Positions 20,301 to 30,359 are shown, numbered from the stretch's first letter. The stretch is DNA of 64,000 nucleotides from Aurantiochytrium sp. KH105 (GCA_003116975.1 BGKB01000034.1:186001-250000); one strand, 5' to 3'. The notes: generated by a model not told the origin, from the sequence alone. Made by a program: numbers and translations.

Positions 20301-23300
20301 TTGCGGAAGGCTCGCGCGGGTTTCGCACAGGACGACCCAAGGGAGATACAAAGACCCCGTGCCTTCGCGGAGCGCGAGTAAAAGTGCCTATCGCGCCGCC
20401 TTGATTGACTTCGGTTGTAGGAGGAGTCAGACGCCCAAACCGAGACGAGATATGGCAGTTCAAAATGGGGTGCGAGAGTACCTCTGAGAGCGGAAGCGTT
20501 GGCGAGGCGTCTGCGCCTGCAGCTCGCGGGCCGTCAGAGCCGACTCGACGCTCCTCCACAGTCCCGGTCAAGCCAGATTGATCGAGACCACGGACAAAGT
20601 CACCTAAAACGGTCACGGAACTGTTTGGCAGACCAGGCAGGGCAAGACTTGGTGGGTTCCACGATTGAGTGACGGGTTCCACCGCGGCCGAGGTCGCATC
20701 GCCAGGCTCTGCCGAGGCTGCTGAATTAGCATTGGATTGTTGCTGATTCCGCCCGCGAGCAGAAATGCGCAAGCGCGGGCCTCGGCGTGGCGCATCCTGG
20801 AAGTCACCCAGCGCAAACGAGTCCATCTGAGGATCACGGTGCGCGTCGCTGCCGCTTGCACCGCCGTCTCGCTCGCCGCGCATGGCGATGTTCACCCTGC
20901 GCCAATCGCCCATGACGTCCTCTTCAATGGTGATTTCCTGCCGTGCAAAAGGATCGTGCAATCCTGTGCCTCGAATGCCTGCATGCAAACGAATTCCTGC
21001 CCGTTGGGAGTCAAAGACATCGAGCTCGTCTCTGAAACGGCCGCTCGCAGTGCCGAAGCGTAGTCCACGTCTGCCTTCCTCGAAGGAAGGTCCGCCCATG
21101 AGATGGCCCATGACGTTGGCGAGGTTGTCGTCGACTCCACCATCTTCGGCCATTTCGTCTTCCTCGTCTTCATCGTCCAGATTGACGCCATTTCCAGTAA
21201 GTTCGACGAAAATACGGTCGACTTCCGCCTCTTCCTCGTCCTCGTGGTCTTCTTCATCTTCATCGTCTTCCTCTTCGCCATCGTCGTCGTCATCGTCGTC
21301 GTCGTCATCATCATCGTCGTCGCCGTCGTCGTCGTCTTCCTCCTCTTCGTCGTCTTCGCCCTCTTCCTCATCATCTTCGTTGTCTTCTTCATCATGCTCC
21401 ACTTCTGCAATCTCCACGTCTTCTTCGCCCTCATGATCGTGGTCTGCACCATGGCCGCCCCCTCCAATGTTCCAAGTCTCCGCGATGATTTGGCGAGCCC
21501 CCTCTGCGGCATGATCATCGTTGTCGTCATGTCCGTCATCATCATCATCGTCGGCGGCGGCGGCGTCACCATCGCCACCTTGCATATCCTGACTGACATC
21601 CATCATTTGTACATTGTCATTCGCGAGGTCCGCAATTAGCTGCTCAGCTCTGATGCCTTCCTCACGGAGATCACGGGACGAAATTGGCGCATTGCCGGAA
21701 TTCCGGCCATGCAAGGGCTCATTTGCTCCTTCGCGCGCAGCAAAAGCACTCCACATTGCTTCGGCATCGATGGGAGGAGGGCCCCCTGTTTGTTCCTGCG
21801 AGGCGTGCGGTGCGTCGGAGGCAGCCTGCTGCGAGGACACCGAATGGCCACGGCGTTTGCGTTCTTCCGTACCTGCAGCCTTCTTTTTTGCGTTGAGTGA
21901 TTGAAGATGGGACAAGACGGACTTGCGCGAGAGCGTGTAGGCGAGAGCCATGACATTTGCAGCCACGTGCGGGGCAAGAGGATGCTCCATGTTCACATGA
22001 GGAAGGAGACGCAGCAATGTGTTGACAAAGCCATGACTGTCCATGAGACGGGCTGTCTCCCAGCAAATATCTGCGCGACGCTGTAGTTCGAGACCAACAG
22101 TGCGTACGTCGGCAGACTGATCGAGCATAAGTCTCCCTAGAGTGACCCAATTTTGCAGCGCGAACATGCGCGCGTTGCGATGCACCTCGGTCGTGGATAC
22201 ATCCGCCTTGACGACAGATTCAAGCATGCACGAAAGCGCGCGCACGATACGACGGCGCGCCTCCTCCGTTGTGCGGTTCGCTGCGAGCGCCAAAAGCGAC
22301 ACAGCGGCCTTAGACGCCTCATAGAGCTTTGCGCCTTCCAGACGGCCCTCGCTGCATAATATGCCGGCCAACACAAGATCGACAAGACTCGTCTTGCCGT
22401 CCTTGGGCACTTTACGCGTGACGCCAAGGGTTCCGGACCACAGCTCGTCCAATGCCGCCCGCGACTCTTCGGAAATTTGTCGATCGTACGAGGCTCGCAC
22501 CGTCCATGGCTGGAGCGAGATTACGTCTCGCAAAAGTTGCAGCAGACTTCCGAGCTCCAAGAAACGCCCCGAATCTTTGCCCTCGCAAAATGAGCCAGAG
22601 ATGGCGTCGAGAAGAGCACGCACCACACGATCTCGACCGGGCCCTTCATCCGATGCAGTCTTGTTCAATGCAGAGAGCGTCTTGCCTGCGTCGGGGCGAA
22701 GCTCCACGAGCGTTTGTCCCGAAAGCGTAGCCTTGCGGACCCTGAGGACAGCTTCGGCAGCCTCCATGAAGAGCTCCGGGTTTCGCTGTTGCATGGGCTC
22801 CACATAGGTGATGAGCTCTGAGAGCTGCACAGGCGGGTGTTGGTTTGGGGCGCTGTACGCACCATGACGCCGCGCGCGCTTCATCTGCACACCCCGCAGG
22901 GTTGAGGTCAGCACAGACGCCATGGCGACGCGTAGGGTACTGGGATGCTCAAGAATACGTGAGAGCAGCAAACTGACAAGCGTACGATGACCAGGAAAGC
23001 GTTGCTTGGCTTGCAGTCCACAAATGAGGACCTCGAGCGCTTTCTCGTGCGCAAGGAACGACTCCACATACGAGTACTGGCTCATAATCCGAAAGAGGAC
23101 CAAAAGAACGGCGTGCAGACCCTCTGCAGACAAAGTCTCGCCCGACGTGGAAAGAACCTTGCAGCATCTATCCAAGCATGCCGCATTAAAGTCTTCTGAC
23201 ACGCGCTCGACCTGAAGTGCAAGGTCGACGGTAACCATTGCCGTGTCGACCGCAGGGCACGCCAAGATGCGTTCCAGAAGCTGTTGCGTCAAGAACGCAA

Positions 23301-26300
23301 CTTGGAACTTGTGAGAAGGAAGCAGTTCTTTCGCACGAGGCGACGCACCAGCCTGGGCACGCTCGTTCCCTTTTGTCACATTCGACGTTGCATGTTGGTC
23401 GACAATGTCGCGAAGGACAAGGACCATGCAGCGGAGGGATCCGAGGGCCTTGCCACCAGATGCCAAGGCCTGCTCGACTTGCTGTCCGAGCTGAAGGAGC
23501 GCTTCGCCCTGCGAGCGAGGGCCGTGAGGGCGAGGTTGGCGGCCGACCTTGACGAGAAGGGCGGCGACCGCGCTCGCCAGTGTCGCATCGGCAGGGCTCG
23601 ACTCTGGATCCAAGCTATCCAGAAGCTCAACGGCGATTTTGCAAGCATGCGCGCGAAAGTCGAGGAACTCCTTGCGAATCTCATCAGCCTCGCGCGCCTT
23701 TTCACGCGCCTTGGCTGACGCCGCATCCTCCTTGGCCATTTCCTCGCGCCTCTCTTGCTCCTTATTGGCGGCCTCGCTTGCTGCCTTGTGCTCCGCCTCG
23801 GCTGCGGCTGCGGCTGCGGCTGCGGTGGCAGCGGCGTCTGCATCCTCCTTGTCTTTCATGGACTCATCGTCTTCGGCATTATCTCCATTGTCCGCGTCTT
23901 CATCGGCATTTCCTTCGCCTTGTTCCTCCATGGAAAGGCGGATGGCACGCGCAATATCGTCTTCGTCATCGTTATTGTTCGTTCCATCGGCACCCGCACT
24001 TGTTGCACCACTGGCGGCATTTTCTCCCTCCTCGGAGGGTATCTGGAACTCTGCGTCTTCTGGGCGTGATGGATGTTCCAGGACCCAGGTGGTGACTGCT
24101 TGCGCATTGTTCAATCGAATCTGCCGCAATCCTCGGACAATGTGGCCAGGCATAAAGCCAAGCTCTGCGACGCAGCGAACAACAGCCATGTCGGGCTCGA
24201 ATTCTTGCTCTTGATGCTGACGGCCCCGCGCGTGCGAACGCCTCATGGCAGCACCTAGGGTGGCAGCGATATCAAGATCAGCGGCTGCGCCCTCGCGCGA
24301 GCGCCGGTCCTCATCCTCGTTCTTTTCCTCTGCAAAGTGTTCAGGGAGGATGTCCGCGTCTTCGAGCGGCAAGGTGGCCAGCTTGGCCAAGACGGGAAGG
24401 ATGTGGCAAAGCGCAACGCTGCCGAGGGATCGCAAGCGCTCCATGCGCGGTGCGTAACGCGACAAAACCTTTTTGCGAAGGCCGAGAAGAAAGATGGGAA
24501 TCGAAGGCCATTGGCTCTGAAGAGCGAAGCGAGCCGTCGAGGTGGGCAGCTTGGCAAAGTCGCTGGCATCGAGACGAATCATATGCCACGTCACGTCTGA
24601 AACCGCTTCGAGGAGAACCGCGACGTACGAGGGCGCTGCCTCGCGCTCCATGGCAGCGTCGAGAAGCGAGAAGGCGAGGTCGAGAATGGTATCCATGGCG
24701 CAAGGTCTGGAGGAACCGTCACGAGCACTACTCGAGCCATGCCCTTCGAGTGTGTAGAGGAGTACAAGATTTGCCCCTTCGCCACTCTTGCGAGACTCAT
24801 TGAAGCAAGACGTGACGACCTTGAGCACGCCGCACATGAACATGAGATAAGCATCGCTCGCCGGGTCGAGTGCATTCGTGGACTCGTTGCCGAAAGCAAC
24901 ATACTCTTTAACAATTCCGGTGAGTTCACTTGCCGCGGAGCGTGCAGCTGCTTCTGAAGCCTGCTCAGAAGTGCGACCGAGGCGCCGCGATGCCGACGAG
25001 ACAAAGCAAAGGCGCGAAACATTGTGCAGCAAGCGTTGCACCGTGGTCGAAAAGCGGGCCACTTCGGTAAGCGCCACATCGCGGAGCATGATAACGTCCT
25101 TGGATGTGCGGTTCGCGGCCGATGCCGAGGCGTACTCGAGCGCCACTTCGCGCCGAAGGTGGCAGTCCGTCTTGATGAGAGCGCGGAGTGTCTGCGAACG
25201 ATCCCCGGACAAGAGTTCGTTTGCGGCTGCGGGCGAGAGACCCGAGGACACGCACTTGGAGAGAAGGAGCGTGAGCCATTCGAGGTGAGTAAGGTTCTTG
25301 ACGTTGGAGGACACACGGCGAAGATCCTGGGAAGAAAAGCTCTGTGCGATCGTGCCGCTCGAGGCTTCGTCACGCGACCCAGACGCTTGTTCAGCCAAAG
25401 TCTTGGCATCATCGAGCGAGAGGTCAGCAGGAATTGAGTTCAACAAAGAGTACACGCCAACCTCTGCTGGCAAGTCCTTTGCAGCGGCCTTGCGGGCCTT
25501 GACCACACGGTCCAGCACATCCCCCATGTGTTGCAAGAGACTCGAGATGGTACCCGACTGGCTCCGCATGGAATCGAGAAGCGAGTAGACGACAGTGCTC
25601 AGGTTGGTCGAAAGAAGAGTATTTGCGAAAAGCTCAAACGAGTTGTCCTCGCGCACGAGAAAGCGCAACGAGGGCGGTAGCGTCTTGGGATAAATATCGA
25701 GCAGGAGCTTGAGCCCGCCTTTTTCTGCAAAAAGCTTGACCATTTCTCCGTGCTCTAGCACCGATGCGATCATTTGAATCGAGTCACGCACACAGCCATG
25801 TCGCAACTCTTCTTCGATGCGTGAGGCCCCCGCCTCGCTGAGCACAGATTCGTGCGTGGACTTGGACGAATGCGACAGGCTCGACGACATGCGAGCCAGC
25901 GAGGGAGGCACTGCCTCGGCCTTGGCCGAAACCGAGCTTGACGTTGAGGCGAGAGGAAGGCCGCTGGAGGCAACGAGAACCGCGAACTTGTGCTGATCCT
26001 TGGGACGAGGGTGCAGAATTCGCTTGAGTAGCCGCACGCAACCGTCCACGAGTCGAGCCCGAAGCCGAGGAAAACTCTGCGCGAGGTCCATGAGGGTTAC
26101 CCCCACGCTCAGACCTGTGTTGTCAGTGAGAGCGCGAACGTATCGGGGGTCATAGAAAAGGTCGAGGAAGGTGTCGAGCGGGCTGGGCCGAAGTCCCCCG
26201 TCGACGAGGTCCAGAGCCTGTTCGTTGAGACAGAGTCCAGTAAGAAGTGCGGGGATAATGCGAACACATACTTCAGAGGTCGGAAGACGTCCCTCGGAGA

Positions 26301-28725
26301 CGACGAGCAGCGCGGCGCGGGCCAGTCCGCTTTCTGCGACGACACGGGCACTTACAGGGTCGGCGTTGAGAGTCTCGGTGAGCAGCGTTGCAGCGCGGTC
26401 AAAGGTAAATCCGCTGAAAGCATTGCAGTTGTCAAAGAGGAGCCGAAGACACGAGTTGAGCTTGGAGTCTGGGTTTCGCAGTCTGTCGCTCATGCCCCCT
26501 GTGCTGGACCGCTGGGTTGATATGTGCAATTGCGCCAGCAACCAGACGAAAGCGTGGATGATGGCCACCTCGCCGAGGTCAAGGGCCTGAGGGGCAATCG
26601 TATGTTCGGTTTCAGCAGGTGCGCCCGCCGCGTCTGTCTCCATGGCAGCACTGTCCGGCTGGGCCCCAAAACCGGGGAACTTGATCTCGGTTACGATCTG
26701 CGCGCGCTCGAGTGATTCTTGCAGCAATTCAATCGTCAAGTCGATGAGCTCGAGCTCTCTCGCCCAGTTGGCGGCAGACGAGCTCGAGTTGATGGTACCC
26801 ACGAGCACGTAAATTCCGGAAGTGAGGACTTGCGTTCGGAGAGGTAGTGATACGTCCAGGTTAGAGCGTAACTCTTTGCGAAGCGCAAGCTCGTTCTTGA
26901 GCGCACCATGCACAGAGTGGATCAGTCCTGCATCCGTGAGGGCGGATGCTCCTGTCTCAAAGTCAGCGACGGGGCACGCGAGACCCAAAATAGCATTCAT
27001 CCATGCAGCCTCGTCCTTGCCAAGGTCCAGGTCTGCCGAACCAGCGATGCCCGGAGGCGCGGGAGGCTCCGCTGCCTCTGAGGGGGGGCTTCCGAGAGCG
27101 GTCACGAATGCCATGCCAACACTTTCATCCATGCCGCTTTCCTTGGCGGCAGCGGTTCCCGCGAGTCTCTTTCGGAGCTGCGAAGCGTGCGCTTCGAGAC
27201 TTGCTGCTGTGGAGCGCATCAGAGTGAGCAGAACGCCTTGGGAATCTGACTTCACTGCGCCAAGAGCCTGCAAAACGCCAGAGCTGCGCACGGAAGGACC
27301 CTCGGCGCCGTCTGCGCGATCCGAGAGGAGACCGCCAAGGACCCCCGCGGCGGCGAGCTTGATGTCCAACGGCACAAAGTCGATGGACGGCGAACTTTGA
27401 TGCCCCTGTCCGCTGTCGGACCCGGGGCTCTCTTTCAAAAGGGCAGCAATCTCCTGAGAAAGCTCTGGTTCGTGCTTGTAGACTTGAAGCAGACGTGATG
27501 GGGCTGTGCTCTGCAACACAATGAGAGCACGTAGCCTGCGAAGCACACGGGACCTGCGGTCCTCGAGGCGACCAAAAGCGCGTGCGAGTCGAACGCGTTC
27601 GAGAAGAGCAAAGTGCATAGGCTTGGGTAGCTGCGGGTTTTCTTGCATCAGGGTTTCATACAGTGCGAAGGCGCTCGAAGCGCCCTGGACTTGCTCGGGT
27701 GAGCGTTGAATTCTCACGACATGGGCTTCGAGCTTCGCGAGGGGCTGCTCCGCGTCATTCTTGTTCTCGGCCTCCTTGAGTTTCCCTGCATTCTCGCTTT
27801 CCATCGTGTCTGAGGATGTCTTGCCTTCCTGGCCGTTTGTCGCTGCGTCCTCCATTTCTGGGTCACGTCCGTCAGCGAAATAATCAAAATGCAGGGCGCT
27901 TCCAGCAGGGGGCAAGGAGTCGCCTGCGCCTGCTGACGAGCCTCGTGAAGTGTTGGAAGACATCGAAGTTGTCGGTGACAGAGGCGACGACGACGACGAC
28001 GAAGAAGAAGAGGAAGTTGCGCCAATAGAGGTTGAGGAAGAGCTGTTTGCCTTTTCAGTAACGCAAGCTCGCAGCGCAAAACCTTGGGCCTGACCGCCCC
28101 AACCTTGAGCGAGGCACATGAGTCTGCGCGAGAGCACGTTGCGTCCTAGCAGCGAGATCGGTTCCTCGTCGCTTCCCTGAGGGTGCCAGAGAAGGTGCGA
28201 CGTGCTGACTAGTGCTGTGAGGACGTGCAGCGCGAGGTTTGACAGCGCGAGGTCCGGAGAGGTCAAGACGGCTTCTGCGTACTCGACAAGGTTGAAGACG
28301 ACCTTGGCATAACAATTTTCCAGTAAGAGAACCGCAAAGCGAAAGACAGCAGCGACCATCGCCTCTGCGTCATCGACTTGGCAACGCTTGCGATCCTCCT
28401 CGGTGCGACCCACGCCAGGGCGAGCCTGAATGTCTTCTGGCGTCTCATCTTTGGGTAGCGAGGCTTCGTCGATCACCATCGTCCCGACGGCGTTTTCATT
28501 GACAGAGATGCATCTGTAAAGGATGGCATCCATTCGATTGAGAATGGACGCCCAATGTCGCATGTCACCAGGGTCTCCGATTTTGGTCCACGAGGTGTAG
28601 CTCTGCAACGCATCTACGAACGCCAAGTCCGTGGTGCAGGCTTGCAGCTGCGCGATCACCTCGCCATGTTTCGCCGGTACATCGTCCGGGCAATGCGCAT
28701 TGAGGTGCGCGATGTCGAGTCTCAT
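17359..28725 (-). CDS. HUWE1: HUWE1/TOM1/UPL1-like giant protein lacking the HECT domain
   Basis: An uninterrupted frame encodes 3788 residues. The N-terminus (SYTSWTKIGDPGDMRHWASI near residue 45) and the following armadillo-like region match the DUF908/DUF913 part of HUWE1, Tom1p and plant UPL1/2. Then come a UBA domain (about 1505-1555, VRCVAELGFMPGHIVRGL), a UIM (about 1590, IARAIRLSMEEQ), a Glu/Asp tract (about 2440-2510), a second UIM (about 2965, LERALALSLQSSEQ), and paired ubiquitin-binding UBM motifs (about 3072 VDPEVWASLPDEFRLEIL and about 3150 LTAEQIESLPTHLRAEA). The order is that of the family. The frame ends in SFQG-stop shortly after LPLIKAFFLVNG, the segment that normally precedes the catalytic HECT domain. 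No HECT sequence follows; IFT43 occupies the opposite strand. It may be a scaffold, half of a split gene, or a truncated copy. Confidence 0.88.
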   Translation of the reverse strand: MRLDIAHLNAHCPDDVPAKHGEVIAQLQACTTDLAFVDALQSYTSWTKIGDPGDMRHWASILNRMDAILYRCISVNENAVGTMVIDEASLPKDETPEDIQARPGVGRTEEDRKRCQVDDAEAMVAAVFRFAVLLLENCYAKVVFNLVEYAEAVLTSPDLALSNLALHVLTALVSTSHLLWHPQGSDEEPISLLGRNVLSRRLMCLAQGWGGQAQGFALRACVTEKANSSSSTSIGATSSSSSSSSSSPLSPTTSMSSNTSRGSSAGAGDSLPPAGSALHFDYFADGRDPEMEDAATNGQEGKTSSDTMESENAGKLKEAENKNDAEQPLAKLEAHVVRIQRSPEQVQGASSAFALYETLMQENPQLPKPMHFALLERVRLARAFGRLEDRRSRVLRRLRALIVLQSTAPSRLLQVYKHEPELSQEIAALLKESPGSDSGQGHQSSPSIDFVPLDIKLAAAGVLGGLLSDRADGAEGPSVRSSGVLQALGAVKSDSQGVLLTLMRSTAASLEAHASQLRKRLAGTAAAKESGMDESVGMAFVTALGSPPSEAAEPPAPPGIAGSADLDLGKDEAAWMNAILGLACPVADFETGASALTDAGLIHSVHGALKNELALRKELRSNLDVSLPLRTQVLTSGIYVLVGTINSSSSAANWARELELIDLTIELLQESLERAQIVTEIKFPGFGAQPDSAAMETDAAGAPAETEHTIAPQALDLGEVAIIHAFVWLLAQLHISTQRSSTGGMSDRLRNPDSKLNSCLRLLFDNCNAFSGFTFDRAATLLTETLNADPVSARVVAESGLARAALLVVSEGRLPTSEVCVRIIPALLTGLCLNEQALDLVDGGLRPSPLDTFLDLFYDPRYVRALTDNTGLSVGVTLMDLAQSFPRLRARLVDGCVRLLKRILHPRPKDQHKFAVLVASSGLPLASTSSSVSAKAEAVPPSLARMSSSLSHSSKSTHESVLSEAGASRIEEELRHGCVRDSIQMIASVLEHGEMVKLFAEKGGLKLLLDIYPKTLPPSLRFLVREDNSFELFANTLLSTNLSTVVYSLLDSMRSQSGTISSLLQHMGDVLDRVVKARKAAAKDLPAEVGVYSLLNSIPADLSLDDAKTLAEQASGSRDEASSGTIAQSFSSQDLRRVSSNVKNLTHLEWLTLLLSKCVSSGLSPAAANELLSGDRSQTLRALIKTDCHLRREVALEYASASAANRTSKDVIMLRDVALTEVARFSTTVQRLLHNVSRLCFVSSASRRLGRTSEQASEAAARSAASELTGIVKEYVAFGNESTNALDPASDAYLMFMCGVLKVVTSCFNESRKSGEGANLVLLYTLEGHGSSSARDGSSRPCAMDTILDLAFSLLDAAMEREAAPSYVAVLLEAVSDVTWHMIRLDASDFAKLPTSTARFALQSQWPSIPIFLLGLRKKVLSRYAPRMERLRSLGSVALCHILPVLAKLATLPLEDADILPEHFAEEKNEDEDRRSREGAAADLDIAATLGAAMRRSHARGRQHQEQEFEPDMAVVRCVAELGFMPGHIVRGLRQIRLNNAQAVTTWVLEHPSRPEDAEFQIPSEEGENAASGATSAGADGTNNNDDEDDIARAIRLSMEEQGEGNADEDADNGDNAEDDESMKDKEDADAAATAAAAAAAAEAEHKAASEAANKEQERREEMAKEDAASAKAREKAREADEIRKEFLDFRAHACKIAVELLDSLDPESSPADATLASAVAALLVKVGRQPRPHGPRSQGEALLQLGQQVEQALASGGKALGSLRCMVLVLRDIVDQHATSNVTKGNERAQAGASPRAKELLPSHKFQVAFLTQQLLERILACPAVDTAMVTVDLALQVERVSEDFNAACLDRCCKVLSTSGETLSAEGLHAVLLVLFRIMSQYSYVESFLAHEKALEVLICGLQAKQRFPGHRTLVSLLLSRILEHPSTLRVAMASVLTSTLRGVQMKRARRHGAYSAPNQHPPVQLSELITYVEPMQQRNPELFMEAAEAVLRVRKATLSGQTLVELRPDAGKTLSALNKTASDEGPGRDRVVRALLDAISGSFCEGKDSGRFLELGSLLQLLRDVISLQPWTVRASYDRQISEESRAALDELWSGTLGVTRKVPKDGKTSLVDLVLAGILCSEGRLEGAKLYEASKAAVSLLALAANRTTEEARRRIVRALSCMLESVVKADVSTTEVHRNARMFALQNWVTLGRLMLDQSADVRTVGLELQRRADICWETARLMDSHGFVNTLLRLLPHVNMEHPLAPHVAANVMALAYTLSRKSVLSHLQSLNAKKKAAGTEERKRRGHSVSSQQAASDAPHASQEQTGGPPPIDAEAMWSAFAAREGANEPLHGRNSGNAPISSRDLREEGIRAEQLIADLANDNVQMMDVSQDMQGGDGDAAAADDDDDDGHDDNDDHAAEGARQIIAETWNIGGGGHGADHDHEGEEDVEIAEVEHDEEDNEDDEEEGEDDEEEEDDDDGDDDDDDDDDDDDDDGEEEDDEDEEDHEDEEEAEVDRIFVELTGNGVNLDDEDEEDEMAEDGGVDDNLANVMGHLMGGPSFEEGRRGLRFGTASGRFRDELDVFDSQRAGIRLHAGIRGTGLHDPFARQEITIEEDVMGDWRRVNIAMRGERDGGASGSDAHRDPQMDSFALGDFQDAPRRGPRLRISARGRNQQQSNANSAASAEPGDATSAAVEPVTQSWNPPSLALPGLPNSSVTVLGDFVRGLDQSGLTGTVEERRVGSDGPRAAGADASPTLPLSEVLSHPILNCHISSRFGRLTPPTTEVNQGGAIGTFTRAPRRHGVFVSPLGRPVRNPREPSAMDVPGLAPESRDQLERWSNGNFVPNNSAVQDIVSHLETHALAEDDEDDAANDAEPDTATTVPTETGTGAESSNDEVGAEATNAAEDTQVDEAEATAMETEEQDDHPGQIENTNEDGDADNAEGEEHQQSQAGGVGAGAGAGAGADTIADANAPSLMVDDLERALALSLQSSEQEAQEASGDSATVAATASASADMHEDENQAELIEEQNAEPAEDRDGDEEMVDAEAAAATVSENAGNANEVQADEINEEAEEGGASQELPLPPGVDPEVWASLPDEFRLEILREHGIDPSASSGEGGAGASGDGQAELPSEPPLNVDNAEEMGLASFLASIEDPNFRREVFESLTAEQIESLPTHLRAEANVMRTRHIQSHVPSRHPMQNAQPSGRPEQGAEGATSTEAVRTRAIMRLESELDCSALVQQREVQHVIRLSFLLQTARMNYIKETLANLCHHPTSRVPVIELLLSTLRPHDVKKESNAWIPRRMFGVPSESAFGLNAMLTASDTIVDEGTGESLAVIPSMVAKRILEALKYISKSRRVALYLLVSGSPSAMLENAAGNETDPVDVGASADGQGCLETLLMLLSLRQYKLSSSHLSRVVDLLASITSPLSKLSDADFEQGKVEEDTKATDETSKGDTDNQETTGAADANAGTGVNADANADAATDGNTGGEAKEGEATAKDDGKQEDKKKDDRPSVFVPKREVDTTYLRFLANVLVVDTCTDATFNKATAVVQHLAKIPANRQRLLGELCRAAEVLGQRAVRDLLQVRDILLHRGKGSNAKDDSAALASSASELKLLRILKTVRGLTESPEDMDRLCAGVQLESLWEALSDCLRAVAEGEEKSEDGDEGATGATDTSDGKEKEANKKSSKEGIKTKPRSQSVVSSASTSTASFLQQRRSNRAAAALGVSLEDDEVQHVPQDEHASTSSAVLAFAHARLPLIKAFFLVNGFATGDQDAKARTNDEQEELDAIRQRVDPSFQG
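21240..21420 (-). repeat. Acidic GAC/GAG codon run within the HUWE1-like gene
   Basis: Runs of GAC, GAT, GAA and GAG codons encode an almost pure Asp/Glu stretch, including about 14 Asp in a row. Acidic tracts at this place are usual in HUWE1/Tom1 proteins, though this one is long. Confidence 0.85.
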
Positions 28726-29649
28726 CTTCAGACCCTTTTCCTACGCAAGGGCGATGGACTTGGCTTCTTTTCTTTTCTTCTCCTTTCTCTGCTCTACTTC
28801 GTATCCTTTCTTTCACGAAGGAAGAAGAAAATGAAGCGAAGCAAAGGTCTTGTGATTGCTGCACTTCGGGAGAGAATTCCGAGGCGCGATCTACCTGTAG
28901 ATCCCGATGATCGCAGCGACGACGACAGGGATCGCCTCGGCCGAAAAGTTCTCCCGACGGTTGCCCCCCCCTCCAAGGAGCTCGAACGCCTCTGTGTCTC
29001 GCGACTTTGTTCTGTCGCCTGGCAACAGAGTCAGCGCGAGCGCGGACCTACGGTACGACGTCGCGGGCGCGAGCGTCGGCGAGCACGTGGACGCCCGAGA
29101 GTGCGCGTGGGCCCTGCCTGCGAGAGCAGCGCGAGAGCGAGGACGAGAGCGAGCTCGAGCTCGTTCGGGCCAGGGTTCTCCTGCACTTTCCTGCGCGCCC
29201 TTCCGGGCTTCGCTCCCTCTTCCCGGCCGCCGAGGTCCGGTCGCGCGGCGAGGCCGCGCTGCGCCGCTGCCGCCGAGATGCGCGCGCGGGATGAGCGCGA
29301 GCGCTGGATGGATGCGCCGGATGAAGCAATGGATGAAGGAGTGGATGAATGAATAGATGGATGGATGGCGCCTCCGAGGACCGCAACGCCCGCCGCCTCG
29401 GGGACCGGATGCTGCCGCGGGCCGAGCCCGGCCGCGCTGCGCAGCGGGCTGGGGCCGAGGGCCGAGCCTCGAGCGAGAGAGCGAGAGAGTGAGCGAGCGG
29501 ATCGATCGAACGGCCGAGACCAACGAGCGTCGCGCAGCTGTTCCCGCCTTCGCGCTTTGCCTGCTCCCCGCCCGGATCTTTCTGGTATCCCGTTCTATCC
29601 TGTAGGACCCGTTTTATCCTTTGATAAAACGCTTCGCGTAGTACTTATT
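28726..29649. other. Intergenic region, GC-rich with GGAT-rich tract
   Basis: The first half is the promoter and 5' region of the HUWE1-like gene. From about 29050 to 29580 the DNA is very GC-rich, and frames on both strands are Arg/Ala/Pro-rich artefacts. A GATGGATG/GATGAATG tract lies at 29305-29370. Composition changes sharply at about 29585, where the AT-richer Ulp1-like segment begins. Confidence 0.5.
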
Positions 29650-30339
29650 ATGATTCCATTTGATCGTGGGCCAACGAACGACGCTTCCTGTTGCTACGTG
29701 GCGCACATCAACAACAAGCATTGGGTGACAATTCAAGTCGATAAGCCTTTGAAAAGGTTTGTCCTCACAAACGACCATGAAACCTTACAGCGAGGCCTTA
29801 CTGTTAATTCTCCCTACTTTCGTGGAATCAGAGGTCAAGCCAACTGTTTTATATGGCTCGGCGTAGACGGTTTGTGGGCCTTTAACTTTGATATAACTGT
29901 ACCTCAGCAGGCTGACAGTTTCTCATGCGGTATTTTCGCTTGCATGATGCTCGCTGCAGTCACGTTTGATCGCACAAGATCTTCGTTTCCATCTGTCGCA
30001 GACTTTCGAGGGCAGATGGTTCGGGCTATTTCTGGCCTTGTGCTGCGGCATGGTGCTTCACAAGGCAACCTCATTCTTACTCGGCATCGCGCGCAAACAT
30101 GCCTGATATCCCATCATTTGGAACCTCTTCCCTTCGGGCCTCTTCCGAGTGCCGTAGCCGCGCCAATCAGCACTCAACGCTCAGCTCGCCTGAAGAGCAA
30201 AAATAAAAAACGATTTTTGTCGATTTTCTTTTGTTCGCGCTCTACCCTTTTTACGCACAACTCGGTCTCTGCGTTTCGAAGCGTTTTGTTGCTATTGTCA
30301 AATAAAGCAACTCTATTCTGTGCGTATGCACATTCCTAA
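29650..30339 (+). pseudogene. Ulp1/SENP-like (C48) cysteine peptidase domain, probably transposon-derived fragment
   Basis: The 229-codon frame from the ATG at 29650 (MIPFDRG) carries the Ulp1 catalytic layout. NKHWVTIQVD supplies His; TNDHETL, 18 residues after His, supplies a likely Asp; and PQQADSFSCGIFAC supplies the oxyanion Gln and the Cys, 69 residues after His. This spacing is normal for SUMO peptidases. About 100 residues that usually precede the His are missing or lie in unrecognised upstream DNA. The frame continues upstream only into GC-rich antisense-like sequence. The last 60 residues have no family match, and an AATAAA sits inside the frame at 30301. Base composition is clearly AT-richer than the neighbours. 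Such domains are common in DNA transposons, so a mobile-element remnant is likely, but a functional short gene cannot be excluded. Confidence 0.6.
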
Positions 30340-30359
30340 CATTTATTATTTTCGACTGA

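Noticed and set aside
29365..29649. Upstream part of the Ulp1-like frame
   Set aside because: GC-rich, Pro/Arg-rich and compositionally different from the peptidase part; it reads as chance open frame.
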